Shown here piece after piece: positions 1 through 8,468 of a stretch of 64,000 nt of DNA. Source of the DNA: Sulfitobacter sp. M05 (GTDB taxonomy: Bacteria > Pseudomonadota > Alphaproteobacteria > Rhodobacterales > Rhodobacteraceae); NCBI RefSeq assembly GCF_029285175.1, contig NZ_JABEDH010000008.1:62001-126000 (forward strand), given 5' to 3'. A program made the position numbers and the translations under genes. Under the pieces are notes generated by a model. It saw only the letters and a program-made list of their open reading frames with translations. It was not told the origin of the DNA and searched no databases. Every line of letters begins with the position of its first letter. Within the stretch, counting starts at the first letter, position 1.

Positions 1-263
<263 letters not shown>

Positions 264-1592
264 CTAGATGTCGAGCGTATTGGCTCTTTCCCACTCCGAG
301 AAATGGCTACAGAAATCGCTCCACTCTTGATGTTTCAATTTCAGATAGGCGGCAGAAAACTCTTCGCCCATTGCCGCCTTTAGGCCCTCATCCTTGTCGT
401 ATTCGCGCAGAGCGTCCAGCATATTAAGCGGCAGCAAGGGCGCACCGCGAACCGTGTGGCCTTCAGCATACATGTCGATATCGTGACGTTTCCCAGGATC
501 CGCTTTGGAACGGATACCCGACAGGCCTGCGGCGATGATAACGGCCTGCAAAAGGTATGGATTTACGGCACCGTCCGGCAGACGCAATTCAAAGCGACCT
601 GGGCCGGGCACACGCACCATATGGGTGCGGTTGTTGCCGGTCCATGTCACCGTGTTAGGTGCCCATGTGGCCCCGGATGATGTGCGCGGCGCATTGATGC
701 GTTTATAGCTGTTCACGGTAGGGTTTGTTATCGCAGCAAGTGCAGAGGCATGTTTCATAATACCGCCAAGGAAATGCTTGCCGCGTTCTGAAAGACCCAA
801 TTCGCCAGTCTGGCCTGACCCTTCCCCTGCAAATACGTTGGTCTTTGACGCGTCCCCCGGCGCATCCCAGACGGAGATATGCGCATGGCACCCGTTGCCG
901 GTTAGCCCCTCAATCGGTTTAGGCATGAAAGTCGCACGATAGCCGTGCTTTTCGGCGACCGTACGGGTCATAAATTTGAAAAAGCTGTGCTTGTCTGCGG
1001 TCGTCAATGCATCGTCAAAGTCCCAGTTCATTTCCCACTGGCCATTGGCGTCTTCGTGGTCGTTTTGATAGGGGTTCCAGCCCAACTCAAGCATGTAATC
1101 GCTGATTTCGCGGATCACATCGAGACGACGCATAAATGCCTGTTGGTCGTAACAGGGTTTCGCCGCAGTATCACTTAGATCGCTGATCTCGTCACCGGCG
1201 GGGGTTAGCAGGAAAAATTCGGCTTCGATACCTGTCTTGACGTGCATACCTTCTTCGGCAGCTTCAGCAATCAGGCGGCGCAATACATTTCGCGGAGCTT
1301 GCGCGACATCCTCGCCTTCCATGACGCAATTGCCCGGCACCCAGGCGATTTCCTTGTTCCATGGCAGAATGATCACGGCCTCCGGGTCCGGCACGGCCAG
1401 CATGTCAGGATGGGCAGGGGTTAGATCAAGCCATGTGGCAAAACCTGCAAAACCGGCGCCTTCCTCTTGCATGTCAGCAATGGCGCGGGAGGGGACAAGT
1501 TTGGCACGTTGACCGCCGAAAAGATCCGTAAAGGAGATCATGAAGTATTTGACGCCGTTCTCTTCGGCGAATTTAGCGAGATCTAATGCCAT
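264..1592 (-). CDS. gmaS: Gamma-glutamylmethylamide synthetase (GS-like)
   Basis: 442-aa member of the glutamine synthetase superfamily. The glutamate/ATP-site motif is seen as NGCHAHISVW, followed by NSYKRI and NNRTHMVRVPG. The role is ATP-dependent ligation of monomethylamine to glutamate, giving gamma-glutamylmethylamide, the entry step of the N-methylglutamate pathway. An upstream in-frame start at 1700 would run into mgsC, so the ATG at 1592 was chosen; the protein then begins MALDLAKFAEENG, the usual N-terminus. It follows mgsC and precedes tmm. A plain type III glutamine synthetase is the alternative, but linkage to mgsABC, dmm, mgd and tmm favours GmaS. Confidence 0.92.
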   Translation of the reverse strand: MALDLAKFAEENGVKYFMISFTDLFGGQRAKLVPSRAIADMQEEGAGFAGFATWLDLTPAHPDMLAVPDPEAVIILPWNKEIAWVPGNCVMEGEDVAQAPRNVLRRLIAEAAEEGMHVKTGIEAEFFLLTPAGDEISDLSDTAAKPCYDQQAFMRRLDVIREISDYMLELGWNPYQNDHEDANGQWEMNWDFDDALTTADKHSFFKFMTRTVAEKHGYRATFMPKPIEGLTGNGCHAHISVWDAPGDASKTNVFAGEGSGQTGELGLSERGKHFLGGIMKHASALAAITNPTVNSYKRINAPRTSSGATWAPNTVTWTGNNRTHMVRVPGPGRFELRLPDGAVNPYLLQAVIIAAGLSGIRSKADPGKRHDIDMYAEGHTVRGAPLLPLNMLDALREYDKDEGLKAAMGEEFSAAYLKLKHQEWSDFCSHFSEWERANTLDI

Positions 1593-1624
1593 TAATGTTT
1601 TCCCTGTGGTCTTTTTAAGTGAAA

Positions 1625-1654
1625 GGGGCGCGGACCAATCATGATCCGCGCCCC
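1625..1654 (-). terminator. Intercistronic GC hairpin between mgsC and gmaS
   Basis: Perfect 10-bp inverted repeat (GGGGCGCGGA / TCCGCGCCCC) with a 10-nt loop. On the transcribed minus strand it is followed by TTTCACTT and a short A/T tract. It lies between mgsC and gmaS inside the presumed operon, so it may be an attenuator or an mRNA-stability element rather than a full stop. Confidence 0.55.
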
Positions 1655-1666
1655 AAAATATCTGTA

Positions 1667-3016
1667 TTAGTATCCTGTTCCTGGTTTGCCGGGATACCAT
1701 TCGGTTCCGGCAAGCGGTACGCGGGCCATCGCGGCGGCTTCCATTGTCAGCGCCACCAAATCCTCGGGTTCCAAATTGTGCAGGTGGTTCTTGCCACAGG
1801 CGCGCGCAATTGTTTGCGCTTCAAGTGTCATTACCTTGAGATAATTGCGCAGCCGGCGTCCCCCCTCAATGGGATCGAAACGTGCCATCAACTCGGGGTC
1901 CTGCGTGGTGATACCCGCTGGGTCTTGCCCTTCATGCCAGTCATCATAAGCACCGGCTGTGGTACCTAGGGCGTTGTATTCAGCCTCCCATCTGGGATCA
2001 TTGTCTCCCAACGCAATCAGGGCCGCTGTGCCAATGGCAACAGCATCCGCACCCAGCGCCATCGCCTTGGCCACGTCGGCACCCGATCGGATGCCCCCCG
2101 AGAGGATCAACTGTACCTTGCGATGCATACCGAGGTCTTGCAATGCCTGCACAGCAGGGCGAATGATGGCCAAAGTTGGCTGGCCCACATGTTCGATAAA
2201 GACGTCCTGAGTTGCGGCAGTCCCACCTTGCATCCCGTCCAGAACAACCGCGTCAGCACCCGCTTTGATCGCAAGTGTAGTGTCATAGTAAGGGCGTGCG
2301 CCGGCAACCTTGACGTAGATCGGGACTTTCCAACCGGTGATTTCGCGCAGCTCCAGAATTTTGATTTCCAAGTCATCCGGCCCTGTCCAGTCGGGATGAC
2401 GGCAGGCTGATCGCTGGTCGATCCCTTTGGGCAGGTTGCGCATTTCTGCGACGCGGTCACTGATTTTCTGGCCCAGCAACATACCACCACCGCCCGGCTT
2501 CGCGCCTTGGCCGACAACAATCTCGATGGCGTCTGCCTTGCGCAAATCATCAGGATTCATCCCGTAGCGCGATGGCAGATATTGGTACACCAGCTTGTTA
2601 GAGTGCCCGCGCTCTTCGGCGGTCATACCGCCGTCACCCGTGGTGGTTGACGTGCCTGCCGCAGAAGCACCACGCCCCAACGCTTCTTTCGCGGGGCCGG
2701 ATAGTGCGCCAAAAGACATGCCCGCAATAGTGATCGGGATATCCAACTCGATCGGGTTCTCGGCATGTAGCCCGCCAATGGTTACTGATGTTTCACACTT
2801 CTCGCGATACCCTTCCAAAGGATAGCGCGAGATAGAAGCACCCATGAACAAAAGGTCATCAAAGGACGGCACCTTGCGTTTGGCACCACCACCGCGAATG
2901 TCATAAATCCCTGTGGCCGCTGCTCGGCGAATGTCAGAGTTTACATCCTGGGTGAATGTCGCTGATTGGCGCGGTGTGGTATGGGGGATACCCTTGGGGT
3001 CGTGTTTGTTCATCAT
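1667..3016 (-). CDS. mgsC: N-methylglutamate synthase subunit C (FMN-binding glutamate-synthase domain)
   Basis: About 448 aa, matching the FMN-binding alpha/beta-barrel domain of glutamate synthase. Segments such as ITIAGMSFGALSGPAKEALG, GDGGMTAEERG and ILSGGIRSGADVAKAMALGADAVAIG are characteristic of the GltB central and FMN domains. With MgsA and MgsB it forms N-methylglutamate synthase, which converts gamma-glutamylmethylamide (plus 2-oxoglutarate) to N-methylglutamate. Tandem ATG codons at 3016 and 3013 follow AAGGAT; the second has the better spacing, so the exact start is uncertain by one codon. The longer 505-codon frame overlaps mgsB and is rejected. Confidence 0.92.
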   Translation of the reverse strand: MMNKHDPKGIPHTTPRQSATFTQDVNSDIRRAAATGIYDIRGGGAKRKVPSFDDLLFMGASISRYPLEGYREKCETSVTIGGLHAENPIELDIPITIAGMSFGALSGPAKEALGRGASAAGTSTTTGDGGMTAEERGHSNKLVYQYLPSRYGMNPDDLRKADAIEIVVGQGAKPGGGGMLLGQKISDRVAEMRNLPKGIDQRSACRHPDWTGPDDLEIKILELREITGWKVPIYVKVAGARPYYDTTLAIKAGADAVVLDGMQGGTAATQDVFIEHVGQPTLAIIRPAVQALQDLGMHRKVQLILSGGIRSGADVAKAMALGADAVAIGTAALIALGDNDPRWEAEYNALGTTAGAYDDWHEGQDPAGITTQDPELMARFDPIEGGRRLRNYLKVMTLEAQTIARACGKNHLHNLEPEDLVALTMEAAAMARVPLAGTEWYPGKPGTGY

Positions 3017-3023
3017 GGTATCC

Positions 3024-3707
3024 TTAATACGCAGCGGCGTTATCAACGTCGAAATTATAGAGGTTGCGTGCCGAACCGTAGCGCTTGAAATCTTCCGGTT
3101 TGGCGTCTGATCCTGCTTCAGCAAGAAGATCGCGCAGGATCTCAAGATGCTCTGGCCGCATTTCTTTCTCTTCGCAATCGGCACCCAGTGATTTCACCGA
3201 TCCGCGCACAAACAGCCGCGCTTCATAACAACTATCCCCCAGCGCATCACCTGCATCACCGCAAACGACCAAATTGCCGGATTGTCCCATAAAGGCGGAC
3301 ATATGGCCGATGTTACCATGTACAACGATGTTGATGCCCTTCATCGAAATTCCACAGCGCGACGACGCGTTGCCCTTGATAACAAGCAGGCCACCATGGC
3401 CTGTGGCTCCGGCGTATTGCGATGCATCGCCATCGACAAAGACCTTGCCGGACATCATGTTTTCGGCTGTGCCCGGCCCGGCAGACCCTTTAATGTTCAC
3501 AGTTGCCTGTTGGTTCATGCCCGCACAGTAATACCCGGTGGACCCTTTGACAGTAACCTCAATCGGGGCATCCAGACCGCAGGCGATGGCATGTGCGCCC
3601 TTAGGGTTGACGATTTCCCATGTGGTTTGGTTGGTATTGGCAGCCTGCGCATGAAGCGTCTTATTCATCTCGCGTAGACCGATTTTTGACAGGTCGATTG
3701 TTTGCAT
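3024..3707 (-). CDS. mgsB: N-methylglutamate synthase subunit B (GXGXG domain)
   Basis: 227-aa protein made largely of the right-handed beta-helix repeat that forms the C-terminal GXGXG domain of glutamate synthase. Repeats such as GSTGYYCAGMNQ, GSAGPGTAENMMSG and GATGHGGLLVIKGNASSRCG are visible. In ordinary glutamate synthase this domain is fused to the FMN domain; here it is a separate polypeptide between mgsA (2-bp gap) and mgsC (7-bp gap), as in known mgsABC operons. It is structural and probably braces the tunnel between the amidotransferase and FMN sites. Confidence 0.92.
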   Translation of the reverse strand: MQTIDLSKIGLREMNKTLHAQAANTNQTTWEIVNPKGAHAIACGLDAPIEVTVKGSTGYYCAGMNQQATVNIKGSAGPGTAENMMSGKVFVDGDASQYAGATGHGGLLVIKGNASSRCGISMKGINIVVHGNIGHMSAFMGQSGNLVVCGDAGDALGDSCYEARLFVRGSVKSLGADCEEKEMRPEHLEILRDLLAEAGSDAKPEDFKRYGSARNLYNFDVDNAAAY

Positions 3708-3709
3708 GG

Positions 3710-4639
3710 TCAGGCAGCCTTTGCAGAAGTTGGCGAGGTTGGGTTGTGGCTCCAGAAATACACGGTTGCGGGTTCGGGTTCCCAGACACGAGCGGTTTCG
3801 ATGCCTGGCAGATCCACCAGCGCACGGTATTCCGAGCCGAATGCAACGTATTGATCGGTTTCGGCCATTACCGCCGGTTTGCAGGCAATCGGATCACGCA
3901 CCACCCCAAAACCATCCTTAGTGCCAACGACAAAGGTGAAAAAGCCATCCAGATCATCAAGGCTGTTTTTCAGCGCGTCACCCAGCGTTGCACCATTCTG
4001 CATTTGCCATGTCAGATAGGCAGCGCCAACTTCGGTGTCATTTTCAGTTTCGATATGAATACCGTCACGGCGCAATTTGCGGCGCAGTGAATTGTGGTTC
4101 GACAGCGAACCATTATGCACGAGACACTGGTCATCACCGGTATTAAATGGATGGGCACCCATTGTGGTGACGGCAGATTCCGTTGCCATTCGAGTGTGGC
4201 CGATCCCATGAGTGCCCGCCATGTTAGAGACATCGAACTGCGCTGCTACGTCTTTGGGAAGGCCAACCTCCTTGTAGATTTCAAGGCTGTCACCGCGGCT
4301 CATCATGCGGATGCCTCGATCCATTTCAGTCAAAAGCATCCGCACATTGGCTGCGGTACCTGCTGGAATATCCAGAACCGCATGGGTGCTTTTGACTCGC
4401 ATGGAAACGGAACCGCCCAGAGCTTTTTCCAGAGCCTTGTCCAACCCATCAAAAGCAACATCAGGAGTGTCTGATTGCACTGTCATTTTTGTACGGCCTT
4501 GGGTTTCACCGCCGTAAATTGCGATGCCGGCACTGTCCGGGCCGCGGTCCGTCATTGTGATCAGCATCGAGGTCAGTAACTCGCCCAGCCGGGGTTCGAG
4601 CGACTTGTCTTTCAGAAACAGTCCAACAATCCCGCACAT
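3710..4639 (-). CDS. mgsA: N-methylglutamate synthase subunit A (class II amidotransferase)
   Basis: 309-aa N-terminal-nucleophile amidotransferase. The chosen ATG (4639) gives MCGIVGLFLKD, which places the catalytic cysteine at residue 2 after Met removal. An earlier in-frame start would bury it, so it was rejected. The segments GIGHTRMATES and HNGSLSNHNSLRR are the family's glutamine-site motifs. It is expected to release methylamine from gamma-glutamylmethylamide and channel it to MgsC. It is first of the mgsABC set, separated from the upstream 70-aa gene by ~170 bp that contains a GC hairpin. Confidence 0.92.
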   Translation of the reverse strand: MCGIVGLFLKDKSLEPRLGELLTSMLITMTDRGPDSAGIAIYGGETQGRTKMTVQSDTPDVAFDGLDKALEKALGGSVSMRVKSTHAVLDIPAGTAANVRMLLTEMDRGIRMMSRGDSLEIYKEVGLPKDVAAQFDVSNMAGTHGIGHTRMATESAVTTMGAHPFNTGDDQCLVHNGSLSNHNSLRRKLRRDGIHIETENDTEVGAAYLTWQMQNGATLGDALKNSLDDLDGFFTFVVGTKDGFGVVRDPIACKPAVMAETDQYVAFGSEYRALVDLPGIETARVWEPEPATVYFWSHNPTSPTSAKAA

Positions 4640-4768
4640 TTCCAAATCTCCGAAATTAACGGCCACCAACAGGGCAGCACTCTGATTCTAACGCTAGCAC
4701 CAATGGCATGGGCGCTCAACCACTGGGAAACTTTTTTTCATTTAAGTATGTGTCTGTGAAAGTGGAAA

Positions 4769-4788
4769 GGGGCGACAATCGCCGCCCC
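4769..4788 (-). terminator. GC hairpin between the 70-aa gene and mgsA
   Basis: Inverted repeat GGGGCG / CGCCCC with a short loop; on the minus strand it is followed by TTTCCACTTTC. It lies just after the stop of the 70-aa gene and ~130 bp before mgsA, so it could partly uncouple amt and the 70-aa gene from mgsABC. Confidence 0.4.
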
Positions 4789-4812
4789 CTCCAAGACGCT
4801 AGAAGACCGCAC

Positions 4813-5025
4813 TTAGTATCGTTCAATCGCCTTCGCGATCTTATCGGCATCAGCAATCTGTTTGGCCTGCTCCAGATCTTTCCCTTCCTGAACGAACTGG
4901 AGACGGTGCCACACAAGCCAGAAGATCACGCCAACAACGACCATCGGGATTTCCCAACCTTGCATCGGGTAGATCGGGCCAACTTCGCCTAGATCAACAG
5001 CCCAGCTATCATAACCAATAGACAT
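4813..5025 (-). CDS. Conserved-context small single-span membrane protein
   Basis: 70-aa protein, not recognised as a named family. It starts MSIGYDSWAVDLGEVG at an ATG with AAGGAG 8 nt upstream; a GTG three codons earlier overlaps the ribosome-binding site and was rejected. One hydrophobic span (about residues 27-43, MVVVGVIFWLVW core) is followed by a charged amphipathic tail ending KAIERY. It begins 18 bp after amt and precedes mgsA, so it is almost certainly co-transcribed with the transporter. A role as an Amt partner or assembly factor is inference from position only. Confidence 0.75.
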   Translation of the reverse strand: MSIGYDSWAVDLGEVGPIYPMQGWEIPMVVVGVIFWLVWHRLQFVQEGKDLEQAKQIADADKIAKAIERY

Positions 5026-5043
5026 TTGTTTCACTCCTTTGAG

Positions 5044-6408
5044 TTAGGATTTTGCGGTCAACGCCGCATTGTTCGCTGCAATGATTTCAGCCTTTGCATC
5101 TTCGTAGACATGGTTTTCCTCGTAATCGAGACCCTGCAATTCCACCTCTTCGGGGATACGCAGCACACCCATCGACGCCTGGATTTTCGAGATGATCCAT
5201 GCAGGTGCGAACCCAAGCACGAAGAACATGATGACAGCACCTGCTGCCTGACCCCAAGGACTGATTGTTGCATAGCCCTCATAGGGTGAGCTTGGCGCAC
5301 CCCAAAGGACAAAACCTGCAATGATTAGGCCGACAACACCTGAATACCCGTGTACCGCGACCGCGCCGACGGCATCATCAAGCTTGAACCTACGTTCAAC
5401 CCAATAGTGCAGCTTGTAAACGATGACGACGCCAATTGCCCCGATAATCATCGCCTGAACAGGGTGGTACAGATCGTTACCGGCAGAGGCGGTGATTACC
5501 CCGGCAAGCCCGCCGGAGAATGTCCAAAATGCATCGCCTTTCGAGACCACATAGGCGGCCATTAATCCACCAGACAATGACATAAGGAAGTTAAAGGTAA
5601 TGGCCGACAGGGTTGTGGGGGCCAGATAGATATTCGTCGCAGTCCAGGTTGCCCCGGTGATCTGACCATCAATCACTTCGGGTGAAATGATCGGTACATT
5701 GCAGGCCGCGTAAAAGCCCCAGAAACCCGTGTAAATCAAAAAGATGCCGATCGTTAGCATCCAAGGGTTATGAGGCGGGATATCACGTGGTGTGCCATCT
5801 TTGGCAAATTTGCCGATCCGCGGACCCAATACCATAATCACACCCAGAGCATAGCCACCCGCAATTGCGTGGATCACCCCCGACGCATAGGCATCGTGAT
5901 AGCCCAGCACTTTGACCATCCAGCCATCCCAGTGCCATCCCCAAGCAGCATCGACGATCCAGAACACCGAACCAATCAGAACCGCATGCACCCAAAGCGC
6001 CGACGATCTGATTCGTTCGATCACTGAGCCCGACACGATTGAAGCCGCCGTCCATGAGAACAGCAAGAATGCCGCCCAGAAGACACCGGTAATGCGGTCT
6101 TCAAGGTTGGTCGCCATGTTGGGGGACCATGGTGTGTTTGCTGCGCCTGCATCAAAATCAATGGCCCCGCCAAAGATGTAAAAATTGGGGAAAGCCCAGT
6201 AAATCCACCATCCAAAGAAGAAAAACGTCACTGTTACCAGTGGAATGATCATAATGTTTTTCATCAATGTATGCATGTGATTGCGGGCCCGGCTTGCGCC
6301 GACTTCGTACATGCAGAACCCGACATGGATTAAGAACATGAATACGACTGTTACCCAGTAGTAAAACTCTGTGAACACTGTTGTGAGTGCGTTTAGGTTT
6401 CCCTCCAC
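5044..6408 (-). CDS. amt: Divergent ammonium/methylammonium transporter (Amt family)
   Basis: 454-aa Amt/Mep/Rh-family channel with about 11 membrane spans. Both pore histidines appear kept: GVIHAIAGGYALG (first) and GAVAVHGYSGVVG (second). Other parts differ from housekeeping AmtB: the N-terminus lacks the usual D-T-x-W region, and the GWFGFNxGS segment reads GFWGFYAAC. The start is GTG at 6408, with GGGAGAAG upstream; no in-frame ATG exists near the N-terminus. No glnK is adjacent, unlike amtB loci. Being first in the mgsABC-gmaS operon, it is likely to handle methylammonium or the ammonium released from amines. Confidence 0.85.
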   Translation of the reverse strand: MEGNLNALTTVFTEFYYWVTVVFMFLIHVGFCMYEVGASRARNHMHTLMKNIMIIPLVTVTFFFFGWWIYWAFPNFYIFGGAIDFDAGAANTPWSPNMATNLEDRITGVFWAAFLLFSWTAASIVSGSVIERIRSSALWVHAVLIGSVFWIVDAAWGWHWDGWMVKVLGYHDAYASGVIHAIAGGYALGVIMVLGPRIGKFAKDGTPRDIPPHNPWMLTIGIFLIYTGFWGFYAACNVPIISPEVIDGQITGATWTATNIYLAPTTLSAITFNFLMSLSGGLMAAYVVSKGDAFWTFSGGLAGVITASAGNDLYHPVQAMIIGAIGVVIVYKLHYWVERRFKLDDAVGAVAVHGYSGVVGLIIAGFVLWGAPSSPYEGYATISPWGQAAGAVIMFFVLGFAPAWIISKIQASMGVLRIPEEVELQGLDYEENHVYEDAKAEIIAANNAALTAKS

Positions 6409-6567
6409 GACATCTTCTCCCTCTGTTGATTAGGAGGCGCGCTTGCCCCTCAGTAATATTTTTTTCCTGAAAGTTCCCGAAATGTCAGGTTCTGTCAATG
6501 AATTTACTTGGAACGGTGCATCACGGCTCAGTGTTGCGGTGAGAGATATCGCGGGAAATTGCCTGCC

Positions 6568-6584
6568 AGGAAAAAAAGTTGCAT
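6568..6584 (+). promoter_or_regulatory. Weak sigma-54-like -24/-12 candidate upstream of dmmD
   Basis: AGGAAAAAAAGTTGCA shows GG and GC dinucleotides exactly 10 nt apart, with a good TTGCA at -12 but no C/A match after the -24 GG. It sits ~77 bp before the dmmD start, in the 252-bp amt/dmmD divergent region. Nitrogen control would make sense, but the match is partial. Confidence 0.25.
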
Positions 6585-6660
6585 CCAAATATTGCTTTTT
6601 GAATATTCTTGGGTCTGAATAGCTCTCAACCGCCCAGAGTCGGGCTTAAGGGAGAGAAAC

Positions 6661-7809
6661 ATGGCCATTCTTTGGAGACATTCCGCACTAGGGCACCGCC
6701 ACGCCGAAATAGGCGGCGAGTTAGAGGATTGGAACGGGATGGGGACAGCCTGGTTCTATGATGACACCCCCGAACGCGCCAAAGCGGACTATGAAGCCAT
6801 TCGCACCAAGGCGGGGCTGATGGATGTTTCTGGCCTTAAGAAAGTTCACGTTGTCGGGGCCGATGCGGCCTATGTCATTGACCGCGTCACCACCCGCAAT
6901 GTTGAAAAAATCGCGCCCGGTCGGTCCACCTATGCCTCTATTCTCAACCAAGAGGGCAAGTTCATTGACGATTGCATCATCTATCACCTTGCGGTGAACA
7001 CATGGATGGTTGTGCATGGTACCGGCACCGGGATGGAGCAGTTGGCCTCTGTCGCTGCGGGAAAAAACTGTGAAATCCTGTTCGACGATGACCTGCACGA
7101 CATGTCGTTGCAGGGGCCTGTTTCAGTTGATCTACTGGCCAAGGAAATTCCGGTTATCCGGGATTTGGCGTATTTTGGCATCCTGCAAACACGGCTTTTT
7201 GGCCGTGACGTTATGATTTCGCGCACAGGCTATACCGGCGAACGTGGATATGAAATTTTCTGCCGCGCCAAGGATGCCACCCATTTGTGGGACAGCATTT
7301 TGGAAGCGGGCAAGGATATGGGTGTCCGGCCTTGTCAGTTCTCTACCCTCGATCTGTTGCGTACGGAAAGCTATCTGTTGTTCTACCCCGGTGACAATTC
7401 GGAGACCTACCCGTTCGAGGATGGAACACCTTGCGGAGATACCCTTTGGGAGCTGGGGTTGGAGTTCACCGTTTCACCGGGCAAGATCGGTTTCATCGGT
7501 GCGGAAAATCACTATGCGCTGAAAGGCAAGGAGCGGTTCAAAATCTACGGTGTGGTTCTTGAGGGAACCACACCCGCAGATGAAGGGGCGGCACTACTGC
7601 AAGATGGCAAGCAAGTCGGCCACGTGACCTTTGGAATGTATTCTGAGGTGAATAAGCATAACGTAGGCATCGCGCGGATGCCCGTAGCTGCGGCAAAACC
7701 TGGCACCAAACTGGTTGTGCAAAATGCTGACGGCTCCGAAATCGCTGCAACGGCCGAGGAGATGCCGTTCTATGATAAAGATAAGTCCGTTCGCACCGCA
7801 AAGGGTTGA
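6661..7809 (+). CDS. dmmD: GcvT-family folate-binding protein of the dimethylamine module
   Basis: 382-aa aminomethyltransferase-like (GcvT/DmdA superfamily) protein. It has the folate-binding fold with RVTTRNVEKIAPGRSTYASILNQ near the N-terminus, SRTGYTGERGYEIF in the middle, and a C-terminal barrel (GHVTFGMYSEVNKHNVGIARM). It begins at ATG 6661 behind GGGAGAG. In roseobacters this gene precedes dmmABC; it is thought to pass the methyl-derived C1 unit from demethylation to tetrahydrofolate instead of releasing formaldehyde. The symbol is assigned from gene order and family; the exact reaction is inferred. Confidence 0.85.
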   Translation: MAILWRHSALGHRHAEIGGELEDWNGMGTAWFYDDTPERAKADYEAIRTKAGLMDVSGLKKVHVVGADAAYVIDRVTTRNVEKIAPGRSTYASILNQEGKFIDDCIIYHLAVNTWMVVHGTGTGMEQLASVAAGKNCEILFDDDLHDMSLQGPVSVDLLAKEIPVIRDLAYFGILQTRLFGRDVMISRTGYTGERGYEIFCRAKDATHLWDSILEAGKDMGVRPCQFSTLDLLRTESYLLFYPGDNSETYPFEDGTPCGDTLWELGLEFTVSPGKIGFIGAENHYALKGKERFKIYGVVLEGTTPADEGAALLQDGKQVGHVTFGMYSEVNKHNVGIARMPVAAAKPGTKLVVQNADGSEIAATAEEMPFYDKDKSVRTAKG

Positions 7810-7865
7810 TTTACAAGCAGGTGCGCACCGAAGTTCTTGCGCACCTGAGAAAACAAAGGATCGAT

Positions 7866-8468
7866 ATGTCTACGTTCGCCTTTCCCCCTAGCATCAAGAG
7901 CCGCCCTGTCTATGGCACACTCGAACCACAGGCCGGCGCGGCGCATATGTTTATCGTTGATGGCGAGGGCGCAAATGCTGTCCTCGATCTTGCACAGCGT
8001 GCGCCATCCATGATGCAGCTGGCCCATATCGTCTATATCACACGCGGTACTGATTTTGCGGCTGCGCTGAAGGCGTTGAACCCAGCCCAGTTTTATCAGG
8101 GGCCGACCTACGGCGCGGCACTGCCCCGTATCCGCAGGTCGCTGGCAGACGCCAAGATGGGGTTGCAGGTCTATCTTGCAGGTACCGAGGGGCTGATGGG
8201 GCAGGCGATGAACGAAGCTGTTATTGCAGGCATACCACACACCGCGATCCAGACAGAACACCGCGGCGCAACCGCACGCAGGATGCAATGCGTGCATTGC
8301 AAGGGCATCACAGAAGACGTGGAAACCGATCCGTTTGTCTGCTCCCATTGTGGATTGAACCTGTTCGTGCGGGATCATTATTCGCGCCGGATTGCTGCCT
8401 TTCAGGGAGTCTGCATCGACGCCGAAGACCCCGGTAATGTGCCAGTGCAAAAGGGGATTTACGAATGA
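7866..8468 (+). CDS. dmmA: Dimethylamine monooxygenase subunit with C-terminal zinc ribbon
   Basis: 200-aa protein starting MSTFAFPPSIKSRP at an ATG preceded by AAAGGA; an in-frame TTG upstream overlaps dmmD and was rejected. The C-terminal ~50 residues hold CVHC and CSHC pairs about 14 residues apart (RMQCVHCKG...FVCSHCGLNLF), a zinc-ribbon or rubredoxin-like site. It is the first of the three Dmm oxygenase genes and overlaps dmmB by ATGA, so it is translationally coupled. It is needed for oxidation of dimethylamine to methylamine; its own chemistry cannot be read from sequence. The A/B/C letters follow the dmmDABC order. Confidence 0.8.
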   Translation: MSTFAFPPSIKSRPVYGTLEPQAGAAHMFIVDGEGANAVLDLAQRAPSMMQLAHIVYITRGTDFAAALKALNPAQFYQGPTYGAALPRIRRSLADAKMGLQVYLAGTEGLMGQAMNEAVIAGIPHTAIQTEHRGATARRMQCVHCKGITEDVETDPFVCSHCGLNLFVRDHYSRRIAAFQGVCIDAEDPGNVPVQKGIYE

